IMG/VR virus record: IMGVR_UViG_3300025122_003952
Location: 1 to 53,180 of that record
Length of the DNA stretch: 53,180 bases
From: a virus
Strand: one strand, 5' to 3'
In this document: in pieces, positions 14,880-23,615 of the stretch
How the letters are laid out: each line of letters opens with the position of its first letter
Numbering within the stretch: the first letter of the stretch is position 1
Program-made: the position numbers and the translations under genes
The notes under the pieces: model-generated
The model's input: only the letters and a program-made list of their open reading frames with translations
What the model was told of the DNA's origin: nothing
The model's database searches: none

Positions 14880-17393
14880 ATGTATCAGAATATTTATTTC
14901 GATAATTTCAGAAAAAAAATACATATTTGGGATGATAAAAAAGGCTATCTTGTTTTGCCACACAAGAGGTATGCTTATGTGAAAAATTCAAATGGAAGAT
15001 ATGTTTCATTATATGGTGATAGATTAAATAAAGTTTATAAGTGGGATAATGACCAGCCAGGACTTCACGAGAGTGATGTTAATGCAGAGATAAGGGCGTT
15101 AGTAGATATATATACAGATTCGGATGAAGTTTCAGAAGGACATAGAGTTGCTTTTATAGATATAGAAGTTGAAGTTACAGAGGGGTTTCCAAATGTTAGT
15201 AAGGCGGAAAACAAGATTACTTCAATAGCATTTTATGATAAAATTATGGATGAATATAGTTGTTTTGTATTAGATCCAGACAATAAATTAAATATAGATG
15301 TTCAAGAAAATAGAATTATAGAAACATTTAAAACTGAAGAAGAATTATTATCTGGGTTTTTTAGAAAATACCTTGAAGTATCTCCTACAATTCTTTCTGG
15401 ATGGAATATAGATTTTTTTGATATTCCATATCTTTATAATAGAGCAATTCAAGTTCTTGGAAATGAATTTGCAAATTTATTATCTCCTATAAGAGAGGTA
15501 CATTGGAGTAAGTATAAAAATAGATATTTGATAGCAGGAGTATCGTGTCTTGATTATTTAAGTCTTTATAAGAAGTTTACATTTGGAGGAAAACCTTCCT
15601 ATAGATTAGATGATATAGGTGAGAACGAAGTTGGTGTAAAGAAAATTCCATATTCTGGAACATTAAATGATTTATATGAAAATGATTTAAAGAAGTTTGT
15701 TGAATATAATATTAATGATGTTGAAATTATTAAGAAGTTAGATGATAAGTTAGATTTTATAGAAATTTGTAGAGGTATATGTCATATGGGGCACTGTCCG
15801 TATGAAGACATTTATCATAGTAGTCGATATTTGGAAGGGGCGATTTTAACTTATCTTAAAAGATTGGATATCGTAGCACCAAATAAAGATCCAAAGGGCA
15901 GAGAAAAAATGGATACAGGGGTTAAGTTTGTTGGTGCTTATGTACAAGAGCCACAGAAAGGAAAACACGATTGGATTTATGATTTAGATGTTACTTCAAT
16001 GTATCCATCTACAATTATGAGTTTGAATATATCTCCAGAAACTAAAATTGGTAAAGTGAAAGGGTGGAATGCTAAACAATTTATTAGGGGTGAGAAAAAA
16101 ACATATACAGCACATACTAAAGATGGTAAATTAAAAGGAAGTACAAGTGAATCTAAATTAAAAAAATATTTAGATGACAATAAGATTTCAATTTCTACGA
16201 ATGGAATTCTTTACAGAACAGACAAGAGAGGATTGATACCAGCATTATTAGAAACTTGGTTTGATCAGAGAGTGGAATATCGAAAATTAATGAAAAAATT
16301 TGCAGAAAAAGAAGATAATGAAAAGTATTTATATTTTAATCGGAGACAACACTTACAAAAGATTTTATTAAATTCTATGTATGGAGTATTGGGATTGCCC
16401 GTTTTTAGGTTTTACGATTTAGATAATGCAGCTGCTACAACTGAAACCGGCCAATCTCTTATTAAATACAGTAAGGAAATTGTGAATTTCTATTACAATA
16501 AAGAACTTGGAACATCTAAGGACTATGTAATTTATATAGATACTGATAGTATTTTTGCTCCAGCATTACCATTAATAGAAAAAAAATATCCAACTGTCGG
16601 TATTAAAAGTGATGTTATGATTTCAGAGAAAATTTTAGATGTTGCAGAAAATGTTCAGGAGTTTATAAATGATTCTTACAATCATTTCGCCAAAAACTTT
16701 TGTAATTTGGACACACACAGATTTCAAATTAAACAAGAGGTCATAGCTAAGAGTGGATTGTTTGTTACTAAGAAACGATATGGGATGAGAATAATAAATG
16801 ATAATGGAGTTAAAGTAAATAAAATTCTTGTAAAGGGATTGGATACAGTTAGGAGTAATTTTCCACCCGCTCTTAGAAAATTATTATCTGATGTTTTAGA
16901 AGATATTTTGGCAGATGTACCGAAAGATAAAATAGATGATAGAATTATTAATTTTAAGAAAAGTATGAAATTAATGAATATAGATAAGATAGCAACTCCA
17001 ACTGGTGTAAAAGGACTTAGGAAGTATGCTAGAAAAGGAGAAGAAAACGGATCTATTCTCACAACCTTTAAGAAAGGAGCTCCAGTTCACGTCAAAGCAG
17101 CAGTCAGATATAATGATTTGTTAAAACATTACAAAAGAGATGATAAATATATGTTCATAAATAACGGAGATAAAATTCGGTGGTCATATATGAAGAATAA
17201 TGAACTTGGAATTGAAGTGGTTGCTTATAGGGGGCATGAAGATCCACCAGAAATTATAAAGTTCATCAAAGAAAATATAGATTATAATAAAATTTATAAA
17301 CAATCGTTAAAGAAAAAAATTGATATGTTCTATAAAAGTTTGAAATGGGGCGACCCAGTAGATAAACAGCAAACAATAGAAAGATTTTTTTGA
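14880..17393 (+). CDS. 43: Family B DNA polymerase, T4 gp43-like
   Basis: 837 residues (T4: 898). The replicative polymerase with 3'-5' proofreading. Exonuclease motifs: FIDIEVE (Asp94, Glu96), SGWNIDFFDIPYLYN near 180 and YNINDVEII near 280. Polymerase motifs: A, DLDVTSMYPS near 367-376; B, KILLNSMYGVLG near 495; C, IYIDTDSIF near 551. All catalytic acids are present. The C-terminal peptide (QQTIERFF) resembles the clamp-binding tail. There is no strong ribosome site: the ATG follows TATATTTAGGTTATAG, so initiation may rest on a separate promoter after the receptor terminator. Confidence 0.95.
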   Translation: MYQNIYFDNFRKKIHIWDDKKGYLVLPHKRYAYVKNSNGRYVSLYGDRLNKVYKWDNDQPGLHESDVNAEIRALVDIYTDSDEVSEGHRVAFIDIEVEVTEGFPNVSKAENKITSIAFYDKIMDEYSCFVLDPDNKLNIDVQENRIIETFKTEEELLSGFFRKYLEVSPTILSGWNIDFFDIPYLYNRAIQVLGNEFANLLSPIREVHWSKYKNRYLIAGVSCLDYLSLYKKFTFGGKPSYRLDDIGENEVGVKKIPYSGTLNDLYENDLKKFVEYNINDVEIIKKLDDKLDFIEICRGICHMGHCPYEDIYHSSRYLEGAILTYLKRLDIVAPNKDPKGREKMDTGVKFVGAYVQEPQKGKHDWIYDLDVTSMYPSTIMSLNISPETKIGKVKGWNAKQFIRGEKKTYTAHTKDGKLKGSTSESKLKKYLDDNKISISTNGILYRTDKRGLIPALLETWFDQRVEYRKLMKKFAEKEDNEKYLYFNRRQHLQKILLNSMYGVLGLPVFRFYDLDNAAATTETGQSLIKYSKEIVNFYYNKELGTSKDYVIYIDTDSIFAPALPLIEKKYPTVGIKSDVMISEKILDVAENVQEFINDSYNHFAKNFCNLDTHRFQIKQEVIAKSGLFVTKKRYGMRIINDNGVKVNKILVKGLDTVRSNFPPALRKLLSDVLEDILADVPKDKIDDRIINFKKSMKLMNIDKIATPTGVKGLRKYARKGEENGSILTTFKKGAPVHVKAAVRYNDLLKHYKRDDKYMFINNGDKIRWSYMKNNELGIEVVAYRGHEDPPEIIKFIKENIDYNKIYKQSLKKKIDMFYKSLKWGDPVDKQQTIERFF

Positions 17394-17411
17394 TTTTAGA
17401 AACCCCAACCA

Positions 17412-17427
17412 ATATATATGTATATAT
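17412..17427 (+). promoter_or_regulatory. AT-box (16-base motif shared with 25335-25350) before the sliding clamp
   Basis: ATATATATGTATATAT lies in the short gap between the polymerase and clamp genes, followed by a TATAAT-like TATAATTAAGG. The identical 16 bases recur at 25335-25350, also directly before a gene. It could be a phage-specific promoter element comparable to the AT-rich T4 late box; this is inference from position and identity. Confidence 0.4.
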
Positions 17428-17450
17428 GGTTATAATTAAGGAGAATGGTT

Positions 17451-18170
17451 ATGGATAAAAATACATTTACAAGATTCATTGACAAATATCATTTGAGTGG
17501 AAATGTAAATTCAGTTGTATTGGAAATTAGTGATAATACATTGTCGACCAGATTTATAACAGGAGATAAATCTTTACTCGGCGAATTAACTTTGGAAAAT
17601 TGGAATTTTGGTAACAGCGAATTTGGAGTATACAATACAGATCAATTGGTTAGGTTACTGGGAGTTCTCTCAGATAATATTACATTAGAACATAAAGAAT
17701 CTGGAGATAAGGTAGTATCTTTAAAGGTGTCTGATGACAATGCTTCAGTTAATTTTATGTTATCTGATTTGTCTGTTATAAACAGACCACCCGATCTTAA
17801 AAAATTGCCTGAGTTTCAAGTTCAAATTAAAGTGGATTCAACTTTTATAAACAAGTTTATTGCAGGAAAGAATGCATTACCAGACACAGATTATTTTGCT
17901 GTTCTTACAGATGATGTTGGTGTAAAACTTGTGATTGGATATGCCGAAATTAATACAAATCATGTTACACTACCGGTTTCAACAGAGACTTATGATGTAA
18001 TAGATACGATATTTTTTAATGCAGACCTTTTTAGAGAAGTTCTTTCAGCTAATAAGGAATGTGAGAGTGCAACTTTTGAAGTTAGTGACCAGGGACTATC
18101 TCGAATAAATTTCAAAGTCGATGATTATGATGTAACTTATTATTTGGTGGCGATTCAGGATCCAGTTTAA
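17451..18170 (+). CDS. 45: DNA polymerase sliding clamp, T4 gp45-like
   Basis: 239 residues from ATG 17451; AAGGAG at 17438-17443 is seven bases upstream, which rules against the in-frame ATG at 17445. The protein forms a ring that holds the polymerase on DNA and, in T4, also activates late transcription. Its size (T4: 228), two-domain beta-rich pattern, and place between polymerase and clamp-loader genes support the call. There are no short signature motifs to cite. The stop overlaps the next start (TAATG). Confidence 0.82.
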   Translation: MDKNTFTRFIDKYHLSGNVNSVVLEISDNTLSTRFITGDKSLLGELTLENWNFGNSEFGVYNTDQLVRLLGVLSDNITLEHKESGDKVVSLKVSDDNASVNFMLSDLSVINRPPDLKKLPEFQVQIKVDSTFINKFIAGKNALPDTDYFAVLTDDVGVKLVIGYAEINTNHVTLPVSTETYDVIDTIFFNADLFREVLSANKECESATFEVSDQGLSRINFKVDDYDVTYYLVAIQDPV

Positions 18171-19381
18171 TGTATTTAACATATTTCGATAAATTTAGAA
18201 ATATGGAGCCTTACATTTATATTGATGAAGAAGAGTGGAATTATATAAAAAAGAATTTCGAGAGACACGACATACAAGATTCACTTGTAGAAATTTTGGC
18301 TGACTATGAACCACCGTATCAAGTAATATCTAAAAAACAGGCTTACAATGATTTCATGAAATTGAAAGCAACTCATTGGTATGATGTTACAATTGAAAGT
18401 GAGTGGTTTGCTAGGTCTGATTATAAATGGCCTCTTGGTAATAAGATAGTTAGGCGAATCAACACTGGAAATAGTGCGAGTAATTATTTTCAACAAGAAA
18501 ATAGATGGTCTGTTGATGGTACAATTTCACCAGGACCTCTTAGAACTTGGAACAATCCGAAGTTTATGTACACATTGTTAGGATCACTTTTTACATTGGA
18601 AGTAGAAAAAGTAAGTAGAGGAACTTTAAGGTCTTGTATTGCACTTCGTAAGTATATCTGTTCTCAGTTCAAACCAAATGTTGCCAAGGCAATTTATGAT
18701 TTTTATGAAGCAAGAAATATTCTTGATTTTAGTATGGGTTGGGGAGATAGGTTGGCTGGATTTTACGCATCTAATACTGGGAAGTATTATCTTGGTATTG
18801 ACCCGAGAGAAGAGAACCATCCTATATACGAAGAACAGGCCGAGTTTTACAATAAACATTTAGGATTTTTTGAAGAACCTAAAAAGTCAGATTTTATGTG
18901 TGAACCAGCAGAGGATGTAGATTTGAGTAAATATGAAAGTTTCTTTGATTTAGTATTCACAAGTCCACCATATTTTAATGTTGAGAGATACAGTTATGAT
19001 AAAACTCAGAGTTGGGTTAGGTATAAAGATATAGAAAGTTGGAATGAATTGTTTTTACATAAAGCATTAAAAAATATTTGGAAAACTTTGAAGCCAGGTG
19101 GATATTTATTAGTCAATATCAGTGATGTAAATGCAGCCAGTAAAGGTAGAAAAAAAGGATGGTTGTCTATTTGTGATCCAATGAATGATTTTTTAGATAC
19201 ATTTCCTGACAGTCAATATGACGATTGTATAGGTTATGAGATGGCAAAAAGACCCAATTGTATTGGAGTTGGGACTGCAAAAGTAACAGAAGTAGCCAAT
19301 AGAAAACCCGAATATATATTGCCTGATAGAGCGGGGTTATTTGGAGAACCAACGTGGATTTGGAGAAAGAGGAATGACTGA
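18170..19381 (+). CDS. DNA methyltransferase of the TSPPY type (first of two paralogues)
   Basis: 403 residues. S-adenosylmethionine-dependent methyltransferase. Motif I reads ILDFSMGWGDRLAGFYAS near residues 182-199 and motif IV is FTSPPYFNVERY near 262-273, the signature of amino-methyltransferases acting on cytosine-N4 or adenine-N6 in DNA. LKPGGYLLVNISD near 305 fits the following strand. The long N-terminal part (about 1-170) is unique and may recognise target DNA or a clamp partner. A second gene at 22122-23210 shares the same GWG-R-L motif I and SPPYF core. It lies inside the clamp/clamp-loader cluster and overlaps gp44 by eight bases. Confidence 0.8.
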   Translation: MYLTYFDKFRNMEPYIYIDEEEWNYIKKNFERHDIQDSLVEILADYEPPYQVISKKQAYNDFMKLKATHWYDVTIESEWFARSDYKWPLGNKIVRRINTGNSASNYFQQENRWSVDGTISPGPLRTWNNPKFMYTLLGSLFTLEVEKVSRGTLRSCIALRKYICSQFKPNVAKAIYDFYEARNILDFSMGWGDRLAGFYASNTGKYYLGIDPREENHPIYEEQAEFYNKHLGFFEEPKKSDFMCEPAEDVDLSKYESFFDLVFTSPPYFNVERYSYDKTQSWVRYKDIESWNELFLHKALKNIWKTLKPGGYLLVNISDVNAASKGRKKGWLSICDPMNDFLDTFPDSQYDDCIGYEMAKRPNCIGVGTAKVTEVANRKPEYILPDRAGLFGEPTWIWRKRND

Positions 19382-20300
19382 TAAATTATCCCATTATTTG
19401 TGGGTTGAAAAGTATCGACCTTCCACTTTAGATACTTATATTGGGAACGAGCATCTTAAGAGTAAGGTGTCTTTGTATCTTAAGAATGGTGACTTACCAC
19501 ATCTTTTGTTTTATGGAAAACCAGGTACAGGCAAAACCACTATTGCTAAAATACTTGTTAATCATATTGAATGTGATTCTATTTATATTAATGCGAGTGA
19601 TGAAAATAATGTAGATACAATCAGAAATAAAGTAAAGATGTTTGCGTCAACACTTGGGTTTAAAGAATTGAAGATTGTAATTCTTGATGAGTGTGATTAT
19701 ATAACTCCTAATGCACAAGCTGCACTAAGGAACTTAATGGAAACATTTAGTAGACACTGTAGGTTCATTTTAACTTGTAATTTTGTTGAGAGAATTATTG
19801 ATCCCATTCAGAGTAGGTGTCAGTTGTTTCAGACAACACCACCATCTAAACCAGATGTTGCGAAAAGATTGGTAGAAATTCTGGGAGAAGAAAGTGTAGG
19901 ATATGAACTTGAGGATTTGAAATTGGTGATTGATTCAGGTTATCCAGATATTCGTAGAGTAATTAATTCTGCTCAACGACAGGTAGTAGATGGAGTTGTT
20001 AAGATAGATAAAGAGAGTTTGTTAGAGAGGGATTATAAATTAAAAGTACTTGAAATATTAAAGACACAAGATAAGAAGAACGCTTTTAGAAATACAAGAC
20101 AATTGTTAGCAGACAATCAAGTTAAAGATTTTGCAGATTTATTTAGGTTGTTATATGATAAGGTAGATGAATATGGTAAGGGTCATGTAGCAGAATGTAT
20201 TTTAATAATTGCCAGGTATGAATTATCAGATGCACAAGTTGTGGATAAAGAGATTAATGCTATGGCTATGATTATAGAACTATTAGGAGCAATAAAATGA
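19374..20300 (+). CDS. 44: Clamp-loader large subunit, T4 gp44-like AAA+ ATPase
   Basis: 308 residues from ATG 19374; an upstream in-frame start inside the methyltransferase is not supported. It opens and loads the sliding clamp using ATP. Walker A GKPGTGKTT is near residues 46-54, Walker B VILDECDYI near 102-110, sensor ILTCNF near 136 and the arginine finger SRCQ near 150. The N-terminal LWVEKYRPSTLDTYIG is typical of RFC small subunits. The small subunit (gp62) is probably encoded at 21625-22125, separated by ClpP and zinc-ribbon genes. Confidence 0.92.
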   Translation: MTDKLSHYLWVEKYRPSTLDTYIGNEHLKSKVSLYLKNGDLPHLLFYGKPGTGKTTIAKILVNHIECDSIYINASDENNVDTIRNKVKMFASTLGFKELKIVILDECDYITPNAQAALRNLMETFSRHCRFILTCNFVERIIDPIQSRCQLFQTTPPSKPDVAKRLVEILGEESVGYELEDLKLVIDSGYPDIRRVINSAQRQVVDGVVKIDKESLLERDYKLKVLEILKTQDKKNAFRNTRQLLADNQVKDFADLFRLLYDKVDEYGKGHVAECILIIARYELSDAQVVDKEINAMAMIIELLGAIK

Positions 20301-20893
20301 AAGAATATTGGGGAGAAAAAAATCCGGCACCAAAGAAAAATGTAAAACCAGGTGAAGAAAAACATATTTCAGTTTATGAAAATAAAATATATTATTATTC
20401 TGGAGTGAATAGAGAAACGGTAGTTGAATTAAATCACAAACTTAGTGAATTAGAAGCAAAACATCTTACAGTATCTAATGTATTAGAAATTGATCCACCA
20501 CCAATTAGATTATTTATAAATTCAGGTGGAGGTTCAATCACTGCTGGTATTGCATCTATGGATACAATTTCAAGATGTAATGTTCCTGTATACACTTTTG
20601 TAGATGGATTTTGTGCAAGTGCAGCTACATTTCTTTCAGTAGTAGGCAAGAAAAGATTTATGAGTAAAAATTCATATATGTTAATTCATCAATTATCTTC
20701 ACAATTGTGGGGAAAGTATTCTGAAATAGAGGATGAGAAAAAGAATTTAGATTTGATGATGGAAACTATTAGAACTGTATATACAGAACATACTAAAGTT
20801 CCAACAGAAGAATTAGATGAAATATTGAAACATGATTTACTTTGGGATGCCAAAAAGTGTCTTGAATATGGATTAGTAGATGAAATTATATAG
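20297..20893 (+). CDS. clpP: ClpP-like serine protease
   Basis: 198 residues, overlapping gp44 by four bases. ClpP family peptidase: RLFINSGGGSITAGIA near 71-86, nucleophile Ser108 in GFCASAATF, His131 in YMLIHQLSS, and Asp near 180 in KHDLLWDAKKCLEYGLVDE. The triad looks complete. In cells ClpP forms a barrel fed by a Clp ATPase; no ATPase is in this window, so it would work with the host's or act alone. In phages, ClpP-like proteins also serve as head-maturation proteases, but its setting among replication genes argues for a role in protein turnover during infection. Confidence 0.87.
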   Translation: MKEYWGEKNPAPKKNVKPGEEKHISVYENKIYYYSGVNRETVVELNHKLSELEAKHLTVSNVLEIDPPPIRLFINSGGGSITAGIASMDTISRCNVPVYTFVDGFCASAATFLSVVGKKRFMSKNSYMLIHQLSSQLWGKYSEIEDEKKNLDLMMETIRTVYTEHTKVPTEELDEILKHDLLWDAKKCLEYGLVDEII

Positions 20894-20902
20894 AGGAATG
20901 CA

Positions 20903-21169
20903 ATGAGTAATTATCAAACAGTAAAAAATGAATTTGAACGGTTATTTGAAATGTATGATATACCGAAACCAAAAATAATACGAAAAGCATTATTGACAGA
21001 CCCATGTGATTATACAGCACCTCCTAATGAGGTTAGAATAAATAATTTAGAATGTGAAGAGATTTATCAAGCACGACATTTGTTTGGACATTATTTGGCA
21101 GATTTACATGCAATAGATGATGAGAAGTCAGATTTGGTTGCGGATACCATTGCTGATATGATTAAATAA
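20903..21169 (+). CDS. Small acidic protein of unknown function
   Basis: 88 residues, with GAGGA a few bases before ATG 20903. The C-terminal half has a helix with ARHLFGHYLADLHAIDDEKSDLVADTIADMI, carrying two His spaced H-x3-H and a later His; metal binding is possible but not established. Two Cys (DPCDY, LECEE) are present. No family recognised. It sits between ClpP and zinc-ribbon genes in the same transcript. Confidence 0.6.
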   Translation: MSNYQTVKNEFERLFEMYDIPKPKIIRKALLTDPCDYTAPPNEVRINNLECEEIYQARHLFGHYLADLHAIDDEKSDLVADTIADMIK

Positions 21170-21193
21170 TTTAAGAGATGAGGTAATAAAATA

Positions 21194-21442
21194 ATGCAGA
21201 AATTAACACAATCATCAAACTCTGAAGTTAATGTAGATATATCTAAGGCAGAGACTTTGGAATGTAAAAAGTGCAATAACAATGTATTTCTTCTTACATA
21301 TATTATTAAGAGAATATCGCCAATAATGTCACCGACAGGACAAGAAGCTGTAGTTCCAGTTCAAGTTTATTCTTGTGGTAGTTGTGGAGAAATTATGGAG
21401 ATATATAAAAATCTAGTGGAGACTGAGGATGCCGATTTATGA
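21194..21442 (+). CDS. Small zinc-ribbon protein
   Basis: 82 residues. Two Cys pairs, CKKC near residue 24-27 and CGSC near 61-64, are separated by a beta-rich stretch (VFLLTYIIKRISPIMSPTG), a typical zinc ribbon. It overlaps the next gene by 14 bases. Small zinc ribbons in T4-like phages often bind nucleic acid or RNA polymerase; here the role is unknown. Confidence 0.65.
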   Translation: MQKLTQSSNSEVNVDISKAETLECKKCNNNVFLLTYIIKRISPIMSPTGQEAVVPVQVYSCGSCGEIMEIYKNLVETEDADL

Positions 21443-21737
21443 GTATGTTTGTCCTAATTGTGGACACGAAGAAGAAGTTTTACAGAAAGTAGATGATAAG
21501 GCTCCAGACTGCCCTGATTGTGTAGAGTTAAAAAGTTTACCATTTTATAGTATTGAAAGAGTGGTAACTGAAATGAGAAGGAAAATTTCAAAACCCGCAG
21601 TTATATTTAAAGGAACAGGATTTTATGAAACCGATTACAAGAAAAAACCAGAACCGAAGGAAGATAAACCAAAAAAAGAAGATAAAAAGCAAGAATCTGT
21701 TTCATCACCTAAAAAATCTGACGGAGATTCAGAATAA
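21429..21737 (+). CDS. FmdB-type zinc-ribbon protein
   Basis: 102 residues. The N-terminus MPIYEYVCPNCGHEEEV and the second pair CPDC match the FmdB putative regulatory family, as does KPAVIFKGTGFYETDYKKK near residue 54-72. The tail (from about 72) is a Lys/Glu/Ser-rich, probably disordered extension. Function of the family is unclear; a regulatory role is often assumed. The last 113 bases overlap the following gene in another frame. Confidence 0.75.
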   Translation: MPIYEYVCPNCGHEEEVLQKVDDKAPDCPDCVELKSLPFYSIERVVTEMRRKISKPAVIFKGTGFYETDYKKKPEPKEDKPKKEDKKQESVSSPKKSDGDSE

Positions 21738-22125
21738 AAATTATTGGGAATTTCTAACAGAAGGAGATAAGAAAACTTGGTCAAATTATATGATAAATCG
21801 TTTCTTATCTATGAAGGTGGAATGGGTAGATTTTGTAAATGAAATTCAGAAATATCCAATATCACCAAAAGATTTATATAGATTGTATATTGATATTTTA
21901 CCAAAAGGGAAGCAGTGGCTTCGTTATGTTAAAGGGAGAAAAGAGATGGAATATCCACAGTGGTTGCTTGAATTAGTTTCAAAACATTTTAGCGTCAGTA
22001 ATTTAGAATCAGAAGAATATGTTGATAGATATTATATGACCGAACAGGGAAAGGCTGAGTTATATTCTCTTCTTGAAAGTTATGGAACTGATCCAAGACA
22101 AATTGAAACTTTACATTTGAGATGA
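21625..22125 (+). CDS. 62: Probable clamp-loader small subunit, T4 gp62-like
   Basis: 166 residues from ATG 21625 (AGGA four bases upstream). That start makes a 113-base overlap with the FmdB-like gene; the first 31 or so residues are unusually basic and may be partly an artefact of reading the other gene's tail, but no better start is seen. The stretch DLYRLYIDILPKGKQWLRYVKG near 90-111, followed by LLELVSKHFSVSNLESEEY, resembles the conserved part of gp62 (VPRGKR-YGKWAK, then LLAKRYQV). Together with gp44 it would form the clamp loader. A four-base overlap joins it to the next gene. Confidence 0.6.
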   Translation: MKPITRKNQNRRKINQKKKIKSKNLFHHLKNLTEIQNKNYWEFLTEGDKKTWSNYMINRFLSMKVEWVDFVNEIQKYPISPKDLYRLYIDILPKGKQWLRYVKGRKEMEYPQWLLELVSKHFSVSNLESEEYVDRYYMTEQGKAELYSLLESYGTDPRQIETLHLR

Positions 22126-23210
22126 AACAAGTTGATTATGAAGTTCTATCTAAATTTACAGAGTATGATAAAGAAGATTTAGAATTTTATAAGGTTACAA
22201 ATAATATAAATACTATAAATATAGATTATGGTGTTGAAGTAATCTTTGATTATTATCGAAGGCATGGATTCCCACATTACAGTATAACAGAACAAGAAAA
22301 GCATCAACACATGAAGAAACTTAGGAAGTTTGATGTTAATACTATTTTTATAGATAATCAAATTATTCAGACTATGCACTGTTTAAGATTAGCTTGGTCA
22401 TATTTTCCATTTTTTTGGGAAATTAGATGTGGTGACGCAATGAAATCACCAATGGAAACTTTTAATGATGATGATAAATTTAAATCTACAATTAGGAAGG
22501 CCTGGAAGTGGCAAATGAAACATGGTAATGATGAAGAGGAAGAAGTGGAAAGAAATATATTTCGTGAAAATAGGTTACGACAATCACTTAAAATATATAC
22601 AGGCACTCAATCAGTATCTAATTTTAGACCAACAGCAGCCAAACTAATATATGAGAAGTATGGTGGTGGTGGAGTTATAAGAGATATGTCAAGTGGTTGG
22701 GGCGGACGGTTATTGGGGTTTTTAGCATCATCAAATACTAAACATTATATTGGAACTGAACCTGCCACGAGGACATATAATGGGTTATTAGAAATGAAAA
22801 AAGATTTTACATATCTAAATAAGAAAGTTGATATTTATATGAAAGGAAGTGAAGATTTTGTTTCTGAAAAAGAATCACTCGATTTATGTTTTACTTCACC
22901 ACCTTATTTCGATACGGAAAAGTATTCCGATGAGCTCACACAAAGTTATATTAAGTATCCATCAGAAGATAAGTGGGAGAATGGATTTTTAAGAAAGACT
23001 ATAGAGAATTGTTATTATGGATTAAAAAAAGGTGGTTATATGTTATATAATATCGCAAATACACCTAAGTATAAATTTATAGAAGATGCAACTGTTAAAA
23101 TTTCTAAAGAATTAGGATTTAAACAAGAAGAAACTCTCCAATTAACTTTATCTTCAGTTATGGGAGCTGGATATAAATATGAGCCAATTTTTGTTTTTAA
23201 AAAGGAGTAA
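22122..23210 (+). CDS. DNA methyltransferase of the TSPPY type (second paralogue)
   Basis: 362 residues. Motif I is VIRDMSSGWGGRLLGFLAS near 187-205 and motif IV CFTSPPYFDTEKY near 258-270, then LKKGGYMLYNIANT near 300. The layout and motifs match the gene at 18170-19381, so the two arose by duplication or were acquired as a pair. The N-terminal 170 residues differ and probably set different targets. Likely modifies phage DNA against restriction, or marks it; the modified base cannot be told from sequence. Confidence 0.78.
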   Translation: MKQVDYEVLSKFTEYDKEDLEFYKVTNNINTINIDYGVEVIFDYYRRHGFPHYSITEQEKHQHMKKLRKFDVNTIFIDNQIIQTMHCLRLAWSYFPFFWEIRCGDAMKSPMETFNDDDKFKSTIRKAWKWQMKHGNDEEEEVERNIFRENRLRQSLKIYTGTQSVSNFRPTAAKLIYEKYGGGGVIRDMSSGWGGRLLGFLASSNTKHYIGTEPATRTYNGLLEMKKDFTYLNKKVDIYMKGSEDFVSEKESLDLCFTSPPYFDTEKYSDELTQSYIKYPSEDKWENGFLRKTIENCYYGLKKGGYMLYNIANTPKYKFIEDATVKISKELGFKQEETLQLTLSSVMGAGYKYEPIFVFKKE

Positions 23211-23213
23211 ATA

Positions 23214-23615
23214 GTGAAAGTTATAAAAGAAAGTAGTAAGAAGAAATCTTATCCGAAAAAGAAAGTCAAAAAGGAAAATTTAAGTCCAGCAGAACATTTG
23301 GAATTACATTATCCAATAATGACTCGTGAGTTTAAGAGATTACAACAGGAGGATTACGACTTGTTTTGTAAAAAACAATATGATTACGGTCCTTCAAATA
23401 TTGCAATGGGTACTACATTAGAAAATGAAGAAGATGTTAAATTGTCTACAACTGGGTTGGTAGTACGAATAAATGATAAGGTTAATAGATTAATAAATTT
23501 AACTGTGAAGTCAGATAGAGAAGGAGTTACGGAATCTGTGAAGGATTCATTTCAAGATTTAACAAATTATAGTATTATGGCAAGAGTAGTTAGAAACGGA
23601 AAATGGGGAAAGTAA
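23214..23615 (+). CDS. Nucleotide-modification-associated protein (DUF1599/Nmad1-like)
   Basis: 133 residues from GTG 23214, with AAGGAG about eight bases upstream. After a Lys-rich N-terminus, the pattern FCKKQYDYGPSNIAMG (about 51-66), LVVRINDKVNRLINL (about 82-96) and ESVKDSFQDLTNYSIMA (about 107-123) fits the DUF1599 domain, named Nmad1 for its association with phage DNA-base modification. Its position just after a DNA methyltransferase supports that link. It overlaps the next gene by 13 bases. Confidence 0.65.
   Translation: MKVIKESSKKKSYPKKKVKKENLSPAEHLELHYPIMTREFKRLQQEDYDLFCKKQYDYGPSNIAMGTTLENEEDVKLSTTGLVVRINDKVNRLINLTVKSDREGVTESVKDSFQDLTNYSIMARVVRNGKWGK

Noticed and set aside
18639-18863. 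Alternative + strand frame inside the first methyltransferase gene
   Set aside because: It is out of frame within a gene having clear motifs and has no recognisable protein features; a shadow frame.
21194-21737. Two zinc-ribbon genes as RNA-polymerase late-transcription factors (gp33/gp55)
   Set aside because: Neither has the gp33 or gp55 sequence pattern; the second is a clear FmdB-type protein.
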